A stretch of DNA of 51,069 bases. It comes from Streptomyces sp. sk2.1 (GTDB taxonomy: Bacteria; Actinomycetota; Actinomycetes; Streptomycetales; Streptomycetaceae). A model generated the notes under the pieces. It was not told the origin of the DNA and did no database searches. It saw only the letters and a program-made list of their open reading frames with translations. Shown here piece by piece: positions 8,086 through 14,979 of this stretch. The translations under genes were made by a program, and so were the position numbers. The stretch is taken from assembly GCF_008120935.1 (NCBI RefSeq), contig NZ_RDBO01000073.1:8993-60061 (forward strand), given 5' to 3'. How positions within the stretch are numbered: the stretch's first letter is position 1; every line of letters begins with the position of its first letter.

Positions 8086-8424
8086 TTACTCGTCGCCGGT
8101 GAGGCGGTGTTCGTCGGCGCAGGTTTCGCACTGGACGAATTCGACGGTGCCGTCGAGGTAGGTGCGGGCCTTCGCTGCGTCGAAGATGACGCTGCAGTAG
8201 CAGGCTTGGCAGGTGCAGCGGGCGAGTTCACCGCTGGCCGGGGGGCGGATGCCGATGAGGTGGATGACCTGGGCGTGGATGAGGGCGCTGGCGGCGAGGT
8301 TGCGGTGGTCGGCGTGCTGGTCGGCCTGGTCGAGGAGTTCGTCGGCCTGGTCGGCGATGGGGGCCGGGAGGTGGTGCGGGTGGACCACGGCGGGGTGTGT
8401 GCGGGCAGGGCTGATCACGCTCAT
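8086..8424 (-). CDS. Zinc-binding small protein, first gene of the early operon
   Basis: A 112-aa protein starting at ATG 8424 after AGGAG. The N-terminal part is helical and His-rich; the C-terminal part holds six cysteines (C70, C72, C75, C77, C99, C102: CTCQACYC and CETC) that could bind one or two zinc ions. It is the first gene after the operator promoter at 8489-8523, and the gaps downstream are short, so it probably opens the operon that runs to ssb. Confidence 0.7.
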   Translation of the reverse strand: MSVISPARTHPAVVHPHHLPAPIADQADELLDQADQHADHRNLAASALIHAQVIHLIGIRPPASGELARCTCQACYCSVIFDAAKARTYLDGTVEFVQCETCADEHRLTGDE

Positions 8425-8488
8425 GGCGGGGCTCCTGGGGTTGCTGCTTGGCCCTTTCCCGGGTGGGTGGGTCGTTGTCGGCTCTGCC

Positions 8489-8523
8489 AGACTAGCCCAA
8501 CTTCTATTGCGTGCGCAATAGAA
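8489..8523 (-). promoter_or_regulatory. Early-operon promoter with 22-bp palindromic operator (site 2)
   Basis: TTCTATTGCG-TG-CGCAATAGAA (8502-8523) is a perfect 22-bp dyad apart from the two central bases. On the minus strand TTGCGC (8513-8518) and TAGTCT (8489-8494) stand 18 bp apart, exactly as at site 1. The operator therefore covers the -35 of the promoter reading into the 8.4-1.8 kb operon. Confidence 0.75.
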
Positions 8524-8543
8524 ATGTGTGGAGGCAAGCAGAA

Positions 8544-8576
8544 AGCCCCCGCCCGGATACGTCCAGGGCGAGGGCT
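8544..8576 (-). terminator. Terminator after the excisionase-like gene
   Basis: AGCCC-CCGCCC (8544-8554) pairs with GGGCGAGGGCT (8566-8576) with one G-T wobble; on the minus strand it is followed by TTTCTGCTT. It isolates the 8600-8824 gene from the early promoter. Confidence 0.65.
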
Positions 8577-8599
8577 CTCAGGGGGAAGGGGGGCGGTGA

Positions 8600-8824
8600 T
8601 CAGCCTCTGCGGGCGACGGCTTCCTGGTGAGCCAGCAGGATGTCGCTGTAGCTCACGTAGTCCCGGCGGCGGTACCGCTCGGTGCGCAGGCCGTCCCGCT
8701 CTATCCATCGCCGGATAGTGGAGACCGAGGCGGGGTGGCCGGTGGTCTTCAGCTGGTTGCTGATCTCCTCGAGGGTCATCATGTCGCCGGCGACCGTGTA
8801 CGGGACGATCGACTGTATGGCCAT
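8600..8824 (-). CDS. Excisionase-like helix-turn-helix protein, 74 aa
   Basis: ATG at 8824 with GGGAG 8 bases upstream. Residues 16-60 (MMTLEEISNQLKTTG, then VSTIRRWIERDGLRTERYRR) form a winged HTH of the MerR/excisionase type: a helix, a tight turn, a recognition helix S-T-I-R-R-W and a basic wing, then YVSYSDILLA. Such proteins bend DNA for tyrosine recombinases or repress promoters. The recombinases at 23.9-26.1 kb are possible partners. It is a single-gene unit with its own terminator. Confidence 0.75.
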   Translation of the reverse strand: MAIQSIVPYTVAGDMMTLEEISNQLKTTGHPASVSTIRRWIERDGLRTERYRRRDYVSYSDILLAHQEAVARRG

Positions 8825-8965
8825 GCGGGGTGCTCCCAGGATCGGACGGCCATCGTTCGCAGCTCCGGCGGCCGATACAGGGCGAAGGGTGGAGAGGGAT
8901 TCAGAGAATCCGCTGGTGTGCGTGATGAGAATGCGGTGATGCCAGGTAGACCGCCAAGGGCGCGG

Positions 8966-9505
8966 TCAGGTTGCGCTGTGCCGGACAGCCGTTTTGCTGG
9001 CGATGTGCTGCTGGGCGAGGCGGGACAGCGTCCATGCGTGGGACAGGCCGTCGTCGTCGACGCAGTAGTGATTGACGCAGACCGCGCGCTGGGCCGCCTC
9101 GCGCCAGTACAGGCCCCAGCATCCGCACTCGGGGCAGGGGTGGCGGCGAACGACGGTGGTGTCGCCTGCGGCGATGGCGTGTTCGAGACCTTGCCGGTAG
9201 ATGATCGCTTCGCGGGCCTGCTGGCGTTCGGCGTCGAGGTGGGCGGTGCGGCCGCGGGCCCAGTCGTAGACGCGGCTCGCCTCGCCGGTGAACGGGCCGG
9301 CGCCGGGCGCTTCGGCCCGGGTGTGCTCCTCGACTTCGCGGACCGCGGCACGGATCCGGTCGACGACGGCCAGGTTCAGGGGGGCGGGTGCGTGGGCGGG
9401 GCGCTGGGTGCGCCCGTCGCCCGGCCCGGTACGGGGATGCTCCACGAACTCGGCCTGGAGGAGGCTGAGGCGGTGTGCGGTGGTGTTGTCGGCTCCCGTG
9501 CTCAT
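8966..9505 (-). CDS. Zinc-finger-like protein of unknown function, 179 aa
   Basis: Residues 1-45 are disordered and Pro/Ala-rich and 45-115 are helical. The C-terminal part has CPECGCWGLYW ... AVCVNHYC (C124, C127, C129, C143, C148), a treble-cysteine zinc ribbon. I recognise this shape from proteins on Streptomyces plasmids and phages, where it has no proven function. GGGGAC precedes the ATG at 9505. There are 218 bases of gene-free DNA upstream that should hold its promoter, but I see no clear one. Confidence 0.7.
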   Translation of the reverse strand: MSTGADNTTAHRLSLLQAEFVEHPRTGPGDGRTQRPAHAPAPLNLAVVDRIRAAVREVEEHTRAEAPGAGPFTGEASRVYDWARGRTAHLDAERQQAREAIIYRQGLEHAIAAGDTTVVRRHPCPECGCWGLYWREAAQRAVCVNHYCVDDDGLSHAWTLSRLAQQHIASKTAVRHSAT

Positions 9506-9723
9506 GCTGTCCCCGTCCCGTAATCCGGCCTGGGGCGCGGTGCGTGACGGTTTGTGTGCCGGGCGCGCGCCGGTGGCCGGAGGCTGTCACTCCGGGTGAT
9601 TCCGGACGCCCCAGTCTGGCATGAGATTGTCACGAGTTGAACGGATAGTGCCAATGGATCAACGGTGCGCGAGGGGCTGTTGCCGATTCGTCACAACTGG
9701 CCCCGCATTGCCCCTTGGCATAT

Positions 9724-10077
9724 TCACAGTTCGTCCGGGGCGTCCCTCATCCCCAGGAGCATGCCGCTCAGATGCTGATGCTGGTCCTCCCCCAGCAAGT
9801 GCTCGGCGAGCGATCCGTCGAGCATCAGCTGCACCGCGTCCAGAGTCGTCCTGTACGCATCCGCGGTGGGCCCGTCGGTGAGAGTGCTTCCCCGGGCCAG
9901 GAAGTGCGCCTCCATCGTCTCGGCGAGAAGCTGCTGCGGTGTGGGATCGGCGTGCAGCAGAGGCGGGGGCGGTGTCCGTCGGCGCCGGAGCCCGCGGCTG
10001 GGCCGGCGGTCGAGACGGATGATGTTCCCTGTGCTGCCGGACGTGACCGGAGGGACAGGTTCTGCTGCTGAGGGCAT
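9724..10077 (-). CDS. Hypothetical protein, 117 aa
   Basis: ATG at 10077 with GGAGGAG upstream. The first 45 residues are Pro/Arg-rich and probably disordered; the rest is helical (QQLLAETMEAHFLARG, TTLDAVQLMLDGSLAEHLLG). No recognised family. It sits between ParB and the zinc-finger-like gene and is preceded by a 7-bp stem hairpin (10135-10169), so it may have its own promoter or read through from parB. Confidence 0.6.
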   Translation of the reverse strand: MPSAAEPVPPVTSGSTGNIIRLDRRPSRGLRRRRTPPPPLLHADPTPQQLLAETMEAHFLARGSTLTDGPTADAYRTTLDAVQLMLDGSLAEHLLGEDQHQHLSGMLLGMRDAPDEL

Positions 10078-10436
10078 GGGGCGTCTCCGCTCCTCCGGCT
10101 CTTGGGAAGGGCGACGGCATTTGCAGCACCGTCTCCCCCGGTATGGCTGCCGGTGTCCAGTCCCGGGGGTGCCACTGTGACACCTCTACTGGCCGGCGTG
10201 TAAGACGCTCCCGAGTTTTGATGTTCCTGTAATCCCGCCGGGAACACCTCCCACCGCCGTGCCGCGGGCTGTCGGGGGGCATGAGGAAGCCCCCGGAAGC
10301 GTGGGGGGCGAAGTGCCGACAACGACCCGCCTCGAGCCGGGGGCTTGAGACCTCACGGGCAGGCCCGTCAGATACCGGTGATTGTAGTGCGGGAGCTCGC
10401 CACGCAGGTAGCAGCGGGACGGTCTGTCTTCGGTGA

Positions 10437-10465
10437 GGCGGGGGCAGAACACCTCTGCCCCCGCC
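10437..10465. terminator. Very strong hairpin, 12-bp perfect stem
   Basis: GGCGGGGGCAGA (10437-10448) and TCTGCCCCCGCC (10454-10465) pair perfectly around ACACC. It would stop transcription in either direction and is the most stable structure in the region. Confidence 0.6.
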
Positions 10466-10615
10466 GCCGGCCACTTCCGGCAGAGTGACGGCGCCCCCCA
10501 CCCAAGCCGGTACTCCCGGAGCGTGGAAGAAACGGGGCCGAATGTCACCTGGCCGTGTGACCGGAAACCCGGCCAAGGGGCGGAACCCTGACCGGGGCAA
10601 GCCAGAAACGACAAC

Positions 10616-10654
10616 GGCCCCGCTCCCCCACCACCAGGCGGAAGGAACGGGGCC
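10616..10654 (-). terminator. parB terminator
   Basis: GGCCCCG (10616-10622) pairs with CGGGGCC (10648-10654); on the minus strand it is followed by GTTGTCGTTTC. It lies 21 bases after the parB stop. Confidence 0.65.
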
Positions 10655-10675
10655 ACAATCGTCAGGCCGCTGCCC

Positions 10676-11800
10676 TCACGGGCGGCTCGACGGTAGAGCC
10701 GTAGCCAGCTCCTCTTCCATAACCTTCTGCAGCCGCTTGGTCAGCCGGTGCCGGTCGAGCTCACCCATCCGCGTCATCAGCACGTCGAACACCGACTCCC
10801 ACTCGCCCGGCTCCCACATACCTGGCAGCAGTTGCGACCCCTCAGAATGGACGGTCTCTGGAACCGCCTTCTGCGGGACGTTGATGGGCTGGTCGGCAGA
10901 GCTGTCCCCTCGGGGCTCCGGCAGTGACCGGGTCGATTCCTCGGGCACCTGATCCAGCTCACCGCTGGAAGCCGGAGCCGCGGGGGACGGCTGCGCGTAT
11001 ACCGCGGTATACGCAGGAGCCGTGGCTGGCAGCTCTCCAGAAGGCCGCGACGCGACAGCAGATTCAGCCCGAGGAGTCGGAGCGCTCGTAGCACCCCTGG
11101 CAGTTGCCTTCGCCTGAGCCTCCCTCTGCTCAGCTGCCTTCCGGTCGGCCTCCCAGGCCGCCATCTGCTCGTCGGCGGGAAGCACCGAGTACTTACGCAT
11201 CTCCCGGAACGCCGTGAGCTTCCCCTCAAAAACGAGGGCCTGCATCTCTTCCGAGAGCCGCAGGATCCCGATGCGCTGACTGAACCACTGCTTGGACTTG
11301 TTCAGCTGCTCAGCAGCCCTCGTCTGGTTCCCATCACTCATCTCCAGCATCTGCCGAAGACCGCGGGCTTCCTCGATGAAGTTGAAGTTCGCCCGCTCGA
11401 CGTTCTCCGAGAGGACCGCCGCAAGGAAGCGGACGCGGCTCTCCGCGATGTCCTCGCGAACGTGGACGTCCAGGGTCGCCAGTCCGACCTTCTGCGCGGC
11501 CTTCCACCGCCGTTCCCCCGCCGCCATGACAATGCGGCAGTCGGGCAGCAGACTCTCGTGCTCGGGAAACAGCTTCACGTACCGGGCACGGGTGACACCG
11601 ACGCACGGCTGGAGCTGGCCGCCGCGCATGCTGTTGCCGAGTTCTACGAGCTGGGTCTCGTTGAAGTCTTGCCGCGGGTTCAGGGGTGTGGGTGCCACCT
11701 GGTCTGGTGCGACGTGGACCAGAGTGGGCTTGCTGCTGCCGGGAGTGCTTTCCACGGCCGCGCCCGCCAGGGCGGACAGGCTGATTCGTCGGCCGGCCAT
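10676..11800 (-). CDS. parB: ParB partition protein
   Basis: A 374-aa protein; its ATG at 11800 overlaps the parA stop by one base. The ParB/Srx (CTPase) domain lies at about 25-135, with NPRQDF (41-46) and GERRWKAA (95-102), the family's phosphate-binding motif. An HTH follows at about 157-181 (NQTRAAEQLNKSKQWFSQRI). Residues 205-310 are an Ala/Pro/Gln linker, and 330-374 a helical C-terminus suited to dimerisation. It loads at parS and works with ParA to segregate the plasmid. One of three parS-like palindromes lies inside this gene, in the linker. Confidence 0.92.
   Translation of the reverse strand: MAGRRISLSALAGAAVESTPGSSKPTLVHVAPDQVAPTPLNPRQDFNETQLVELGNSMRGGQLQPCVGVTRARYVKLFPEHESLLPDCRIVMAAGERRWKAAQKVGLATLDVHVREDIAESRVRFLAAVLSENVERANFNFIEEARGLRQMLEMSDGNQTRAAEQLNKSKQWFSQRIGILRLSEEMQALVFEGKLTAFREMRKYSVLPADEQMAAWEADRKAAEQREAQAKATARGATSAPTPRAESAVASRPSGELPATAPAYTAVYAQPSPAAPASSGELDQVPEESTRSLPEPRGDSSADQPINVPQKAVPETVHSEGSQLLPGMWEPGEWESVFDVLMTRMGELDRHRLTKRLQKVMEEELATALPSSRP
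10997..11012. promoter_or_regulatory. parS-like palindrome inside parB
   Basis: Perfect 16-bp palindrome GTATACCGCGGTATAC, extending to 20 bp with flanking GC/GC. It is identical to the two copies upstream of parA and encodes part of the low-complexity linker (Ala-Tyr-Thr-Ala-Val-Tyr-Ala), where the protein tolerates it. Confidence 0.75.
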
Positions 11801-12462
11801 CAGCGGCGGCCTCCGTACCCGAGCTCCAGCGCCAGCCGGAAGTAGTCCTCCCGCGCCCGGAGGGTGGTGCCGTTGTCGGCGTACTGGGTGACGACCTTGC
11901 CCTCGGCAGCTGCACGAGTGTGGATCTTGTAGCGCCGGATGACGGTGTTGGCGCGCGGCCAACCCATCGCGTCGATGTACTCGATGGTCTCGTCGCGGTC
12001 GGCCTTGCCGTCGCGGGGGTCCCAGGCGTTGACGACGACCTTGTACGGGAGCCCGCGGGGCGCGATCACCTGGGTGATGGTCCGGGCGGTCGGGTCGAAG
12101 GCGAGGGGCTCCGGGGGGAGTGGGACCAGGACGTCATCGGCGATGTCGAGCGCGGCCGCGAGGATGTGCTCGTTCTCGAGGCTGCCCGGTGTGTCGATGA
12201 AGATGTGCTGGCGCTGCTCGCTGTGCCCGAGGACGTCGTGCGTGACTGCTGCCAGGTTGACCGTGGTGGTCGTCTTACCGACTCCACCCTTCTGGTTCGC
12301 GATGACGTGGATCTCGGCGCCCAGGTTCTTGAGTTCCGCGAGGCTTTCGGGGTCCTCGTGGGCGGTCGCGAAGTCGAAGGGGAGATTGTCGCCGATCCGG
12401 TCTGCCCACCAGATGGTGGAGCCCTGTGGGTCGGTGGATACGACGAGGATGGAGGAGGTCAT
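11800..12462 (-). CDS. parA: ParA-family ATPase with rearranged N-terminal blocks
   Basis: A 220-aa protein after GGAG, ATG at 12462. From residue 86 on it is a normal Streptomyces-type ParA: HIFIDTPGSLENE (Walker B), VLVPLPPEPLAFDPTARTI, NAWDPRDG, and TVIRRYKIHTRAAAEGKVV. The first 85 residues are in an unexpected order: ILVVSTDPQGSTIWWADRIG (5-24), which normally follows the P-loop unit, comes first, and the Walker A loop KGGVGKTTTT (58-67) comes second. Both junctions fall in loops and the frame is intact. Either a true permutation or a sequence error. Expected to bind ATP and drive plasmid partition with ParB. Confidence 0.85.
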   Translation of the reverse strand: MTSSILVVSTDPQGSTIWWADRIGDNLPFDFATAHEDPESLAELKNLGAEIHVIANQKGGVGKTTTTVNLAAVTHDVLGHSEQRQHIFIDTPGSLENEHILAAALDIADDVLVPLPPEPLAFDPTARTITQVIAPRGLPYKVVVNAWDPRDGKADRDETIEYIDAMGWPRANTVIRRYKIHTRAAAEGKVVTQYADNGTTLRAREDYFRLALELGYGGRR

Positions 12463-12544
12463 GATGCTCCGTTTCCGTGTGCTTCCCGAGGAGTCCTCGG
12501 TACTCGGACCGGAACAGCATTGCAGATGATCGACCCGGACATTT

Positions 12545-12562
12545 GCACCACCCTGGTGGTGC
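12545..12562. promoter_or_regulatory. Palindrome upstream of parA, operator candidate
   Basis: GCACCACC-CT-GGTGGTGC is a perfect 8-bp dyad with a 2-bp centre, 82 bases before the parA start and 11 bases from the first parS-like site. ParA proteins of plasmids often repress their own operon at such a site; that role is inferred. Confidence 0.4.
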
Positions 12563-12573
12563 CGCGCGTCGGT

Positions 12574-12589
12574 GTATACCGCGGTATAC
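12574..12589. promoter_or_regulatory. parS-like palindrome upstream of parAB (copy 1)
   Basis: Perfect palindrome GTATACCGCGGTATAC. With the copies at 12642-12657 (68 bp away) and 10997-11012 it forms a set found only around parAB in this window. Its place next to a ParAB operon makes it the likely centromere. Confidence 0.8.
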
Positions 12590-12641
12590 GTCCTTGGCGT
12601 CAGAAGGCGTACACCGACTCCTGGTTAGTCGCTCGCCGTGC

Positions 12642-12657
12642 GTATACCGCGGTATAC
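12642..12657. promoter_or_regulatory. parS-like palindrome upstream of parAB (copy 2)
   Basis: The same 16-bp palindrome as at 12574, extended by one matching base on each side (C/G). It lies between the 43-aa gene and parA, in DNA with no gene. Confidence 0.8.
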
Positions 12658-12671
12658 GTCGACGCGCGGCT

Positions 12672-12803
12672 CTACTCGTCGCATTCGGGCTCGGGCTGCG
12701 GGTCGGCTATGGCGGGTTCAAGGAAGAGACCGCGGTACGCGGGCTTGGGGAGTTGCTGCTGCGGCGTCTCGGGCTTCGCGGCGTGCTGGGGGAGGTCGGG
12801 CAT
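12672..12803 (-). CDS. Small Pro/Gln-rich protein, 43 aa
   Basis: The ATG at 12803 follows GGAG with good spacing and lies 13 bases after the stop of the 21-codon frame upstream. The protein starts MPDLPQHAAKPETPQQQ and ends in an acidic EPECDE. It is soluble and probably disordered. Its place between the replication genes and the parS sites suggests it is read from the same transcript. Function unknown. Confidence 0.55.
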   Translation of the reverse strand: MPDLPQHAAKPETPQQQLPKPAYRGLFLEPAIADPQPEPECDE

Positions 12804-12816
12804 GGTGTGGCTCCGT

Positions 12817-12882
12817 TCAGGCAGTGATGTGGTGGATGGGTATCCCGGCGGCGGTCACGCGGCGCATGAGGGCGAGGTTCAT
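12817..12882 (-). CDS. Possible 21-aa peptide
   Basis: MNLALMRRVTAAGIPIHHITA is encoded directly after the DciA-like gene (7 bases apart) with GAGG five bases before its ATG, and is followed by another small gene. Spacing and codon choice favour a real peptide, but its length makes it uncertain. It could also simply be a leader that couples translation. Confidence 0.35.
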   Translation of the reverse strand: MNLALMRRVTAAGIPIHHITA

Positions 12883-12889
12883 GCCGGCC

Positions 12890-13672
12890 TCATGCGGCGT
12901 CAAAGGCGCGGCGGACAGGCTGACCGCCGCCGTGCTTGTAGTCGAGGGCGGCGCGGATGCTGGCCTGGAGACTGTCGGCGGGCTCGTCCGCAGCGAGTGC
13001 TTCAAGGGCGGCGACGGCGTCCGTGAACGCGGTCTCGGGTTCGCGCTGCTCGGTGAGGGCTTGGTTCTGCCGGTCGATGGCGGCCCGCACGTACGGGTTG
13101 GTGGTGGCGGTGTCGGGCTTGTGGGAGAGCGCTGCGGCCAGGGCCTGGTGGTAGCCGGGGGACGCGGTCTCACGGGTGCGGATCGGGCCAGGCGCTGGGG
13201 CCGGTTCGGCCGGGCCGGTGCCAGCGGCCGGGGTGTCGGTGGCTGCGGCTCCAACGGGCAGGACACGGATGCTGCGGACCACGGTTGAGCCGACCTTGTC
13301 GTTGATCTGTCGGCACAGCTGTCCGCCGAGAAGCCGAAGTTGTGCGGCGTACGCGTCAGAGGTGGGGCGGAGGTCGAGTCGGCCTCGGTCGGTGTCGAAG
13401 ACGACAGGGTGGACGCGGCCGACGTACTGGGGGCACAGCTCGGGCCAGCGAGCGAGGATGTCTCCGCCGCGGACTCCGCTCGTCCAGCCTTGCTCGGTGC
13501 TGAGGCGTTCGAGCACGGTGGCGAAGTTCTGCGGGTCGCGGCCGTCACTGGCTCGGCGGCGATGGGTTCGCCGGACAGTGGACCGATTCTCGGGGCCGGG
13601 TCGGCGGCCGGCCTTGTAGGCGGCGAGGGCCTGACGGGCGAGGTCGCGGCCAGACTGCGGGGTTTCGGACAT
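12890..13672 (-). CDS. DciA-like (DUF721) protein, probable helicase loader
   Basis: A 260-aa protein; I start at ATG 13672, five bases after GGAGG. Residues 50-125 match the DUF721/DciA fold: QGWTSGVRGGDILARWPEL, then VHPVVFDTDRGRLDLRPTSD and AYAAQLRLLGGQLCRQINDK. Bacterial DciA brings replicative helicase to DNA. The remaining 130 residues are a Pro/Ala linker and helical tail not typical of chromosomal DciA. It directly follows the Rep-like gene, so the pair probably starts plasmid replication using host DnaB. Confidence 0.8.
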   Translation of the reverse strand: MSETPQSGRDLARQALAAYKAGRRPGPENRSTVRRTHRRRASDGRDPQNFATVLERLSTEQGWTSGVRGGDILARWPELCPQYVGRVHPVVFDTDRGRLDLRPTSDAYAAQLRLLGGQLCRQINDKVGSTVVRSIRVLPVGAAATDTPAAGTGPAEPAPAPGPIRTRETASPGYHQALAAALSHKPDTATTNPYVRAAIDRQNQALTEQREPETAFTDAVAALEALAADEPADSLQASIRAALDYKHGGGQPVRRAFDAA

Positions 13673-13698
13673 GGGCACCTCCAAGAGCGGGCGGGGGG

Positions 13699-14979
13699 TC
13701 AGAAGGCGGGGGTGAGGCCAGTGCAGAGCGCTCGGTTGACAAGCCGGTTGGTGTAGAGCCGCCGAGCATCGTGCTCGGTCATCCCTGCGTCCAAGGCGGC
13801 AAGGATGAAACCGGGGTCCTGCTCGGCCCAGGCACGGTGCTGCTTCACCTCGTCGCGGGACAGGTCCTCGAGGGCCCGCAGGTCTTCAGCGGAATGACAG
13901 GTGGCGTCGTGGGTTCCGGCCGCCTCTTGGGTCTTGAGGACGGCGGTGTTCCACTCCTGGGTCACACGGGCGCTCTTCGCGTGGGTGACCTCGCCTGCCG
14001 TTTCCCGTTCGGTCCGGACAGCATCGATGCGGTGTCGGCGGCGTTGTTCCTCGGCCCGGTGCCAGGCTTCGACGCCCGCAGCCCGCTGCGAGGCGGTTGC
14101 CCAGAGCTGGTGGGCGCCCTTGAGGCGGTACGCCAGCATCCCGGACGGTCGTCGGGCGGCGGGGACTTCAGCGAGCGACAGGAACGCGCAGACCTCGGCG
14201 ACAGTCCACCCGGCGTCTGCGAGGTGCCGGACGATCCATGCGATACGCGGGACGGATGCCTGTCGGAGCCATGGCACGACGGAGATGAGTTCCCGTGCCA
14301 GCTGGTAGCGGCGGCCGATCTTGTTGAGCTTCTTCGGGCTGCGGCTGGACTTCTTCTGGGTGGGGGACTGGCTCGGCCCGCTTGCGAGTTCTGTCTCAGA
14401 GGGAGATGTGGAAGTACCGGCAGGAGAAGACGCTGAGGTACCACCCTGCATTGGGGTGCAACGCCTTCCTTTATCCACAGCCTTCTTTGTCCGCTTCTTC
14501 CGGACCTTGCGGGCAGCCCTCTTCGCGAGCTTCCCGATGAGCTTCCGGCCCTCTTCCGCGATGCCGACGGGGCGCCGACCGGGGCCTTCGCCGACCGTGC
14601 GGATGCCGAGCGCCTCGTCGAACTCGGCGGGGATGACGCGCTCGAAGACGGAGGCTTGGTTGATGCGTCCGGTGAGTCGGGTGCCCTTGCTGCGGTACGC
14701 GAGCAGTCCGGCCTCGCGGAGCATGTCGAGGTGGTACTGCACGGTCCGCTCGGACAGCGTGAGCTTCCGGGCGAGGTAGGCAACGCTCGGCCGGCACTCG
14801 GCGAGGGCGGAGATCTCCTGCGCGATGAGCACGGTGGTGGGCCCCCATTTCGGTCCGTGGTTGCGGGACGGGGTGTAGAGGCCGGAGCCGCCTACCCAGT
14901 GGACGGCCTGCATCCAGGAGTAGGGGCAGGTCGCGATGCGCCCGGTCGTGGAGTCGAGCCATTGGTTGGCTGCGATCAC
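13699..14979 (-). CDS. Winged-helix protein, probable replication initiator
   Basis: From GTG 14979 it is 426 aa; the frame is open upstream to 15357 with other starts at 15024 and 15162, but that part uses codons unlike the rest. Residues 64-105 form a winged HTH (SVAYLARKLTLSERTVQYHL, then LREAGLLAYRSKGTRLTG). A very basic stretch (about 150-175, KRAARKVRKKRTKK) and helical C-terminal half follow. Proteins with this layout are found next to partition genes on Streptomyces plasmids and phage-plasmids. The replication role is inferred from that, from the DciA-like partner and from iteron-like repeats upstream. Confidence 0.65.
   Translation of the reverse strand: MIAANQWLDSTTGRIATCPYSWMQAVHWVGGSGLYTPSRNHGPKWGPTTVLIAQEISALAECRPSVAYLARKLTLSERTVQYHLDMLREAGLLAYRSKGTRLTGRINQASVFERVIPAEFDEALGIRTVGEGPGRRPVGIAEEGRKLIGKLAKRAARKVRKKRTKKAVDKGRRCTPMQGGTSASSPAGTSTSPSETELASGPSQSPTQKKSSRSPKKLNKIGRRYQLARELISVVPWLRQASVPRIAWIVRHLADAGWTVAEVCAFLSLAEVPAARRPSGMLAYRLKGAHQLWATASQRAAGVEAWHRAEEQRRRHRIDAVRTERETAGEVTHAKSARVTQEWNTAVLKTQEAAGTHDATCHSAEDLRALEDLSRDEVKQHRAWAEQDPGFILAALDAGMTEHDARRLYTNRLVNRALCTGLTPAF

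Larger units (their letters stand above)
10135..10675. other. Gene-free, hairpin-rich region downstream of parB
   Basis: No convincing gene in this stretch. It holds at least four strong inverted repeats: CCCCCGG/CCGGGGG (10135-10141 and 10163-10169), GGGGGC/GCCCCC (10275-10280 and 10289-10294), a perfect 12-bp stem with 5-nt loop (10437-10465) and the parB terminator (10616-10654). This density exceeds what termination needs. A stable non-coding RNA, a replication origin or a packaging signal are possible, but none is shown. Confidence 0.4.

Noticed and set aside
10186..10656. A 156-codon open frame on the minus strand
   Set aside because: Composition is not protein-like, it runs across three strong hairpins, and it has no ribosome site; open frames of this length are common by chance at this GC content.
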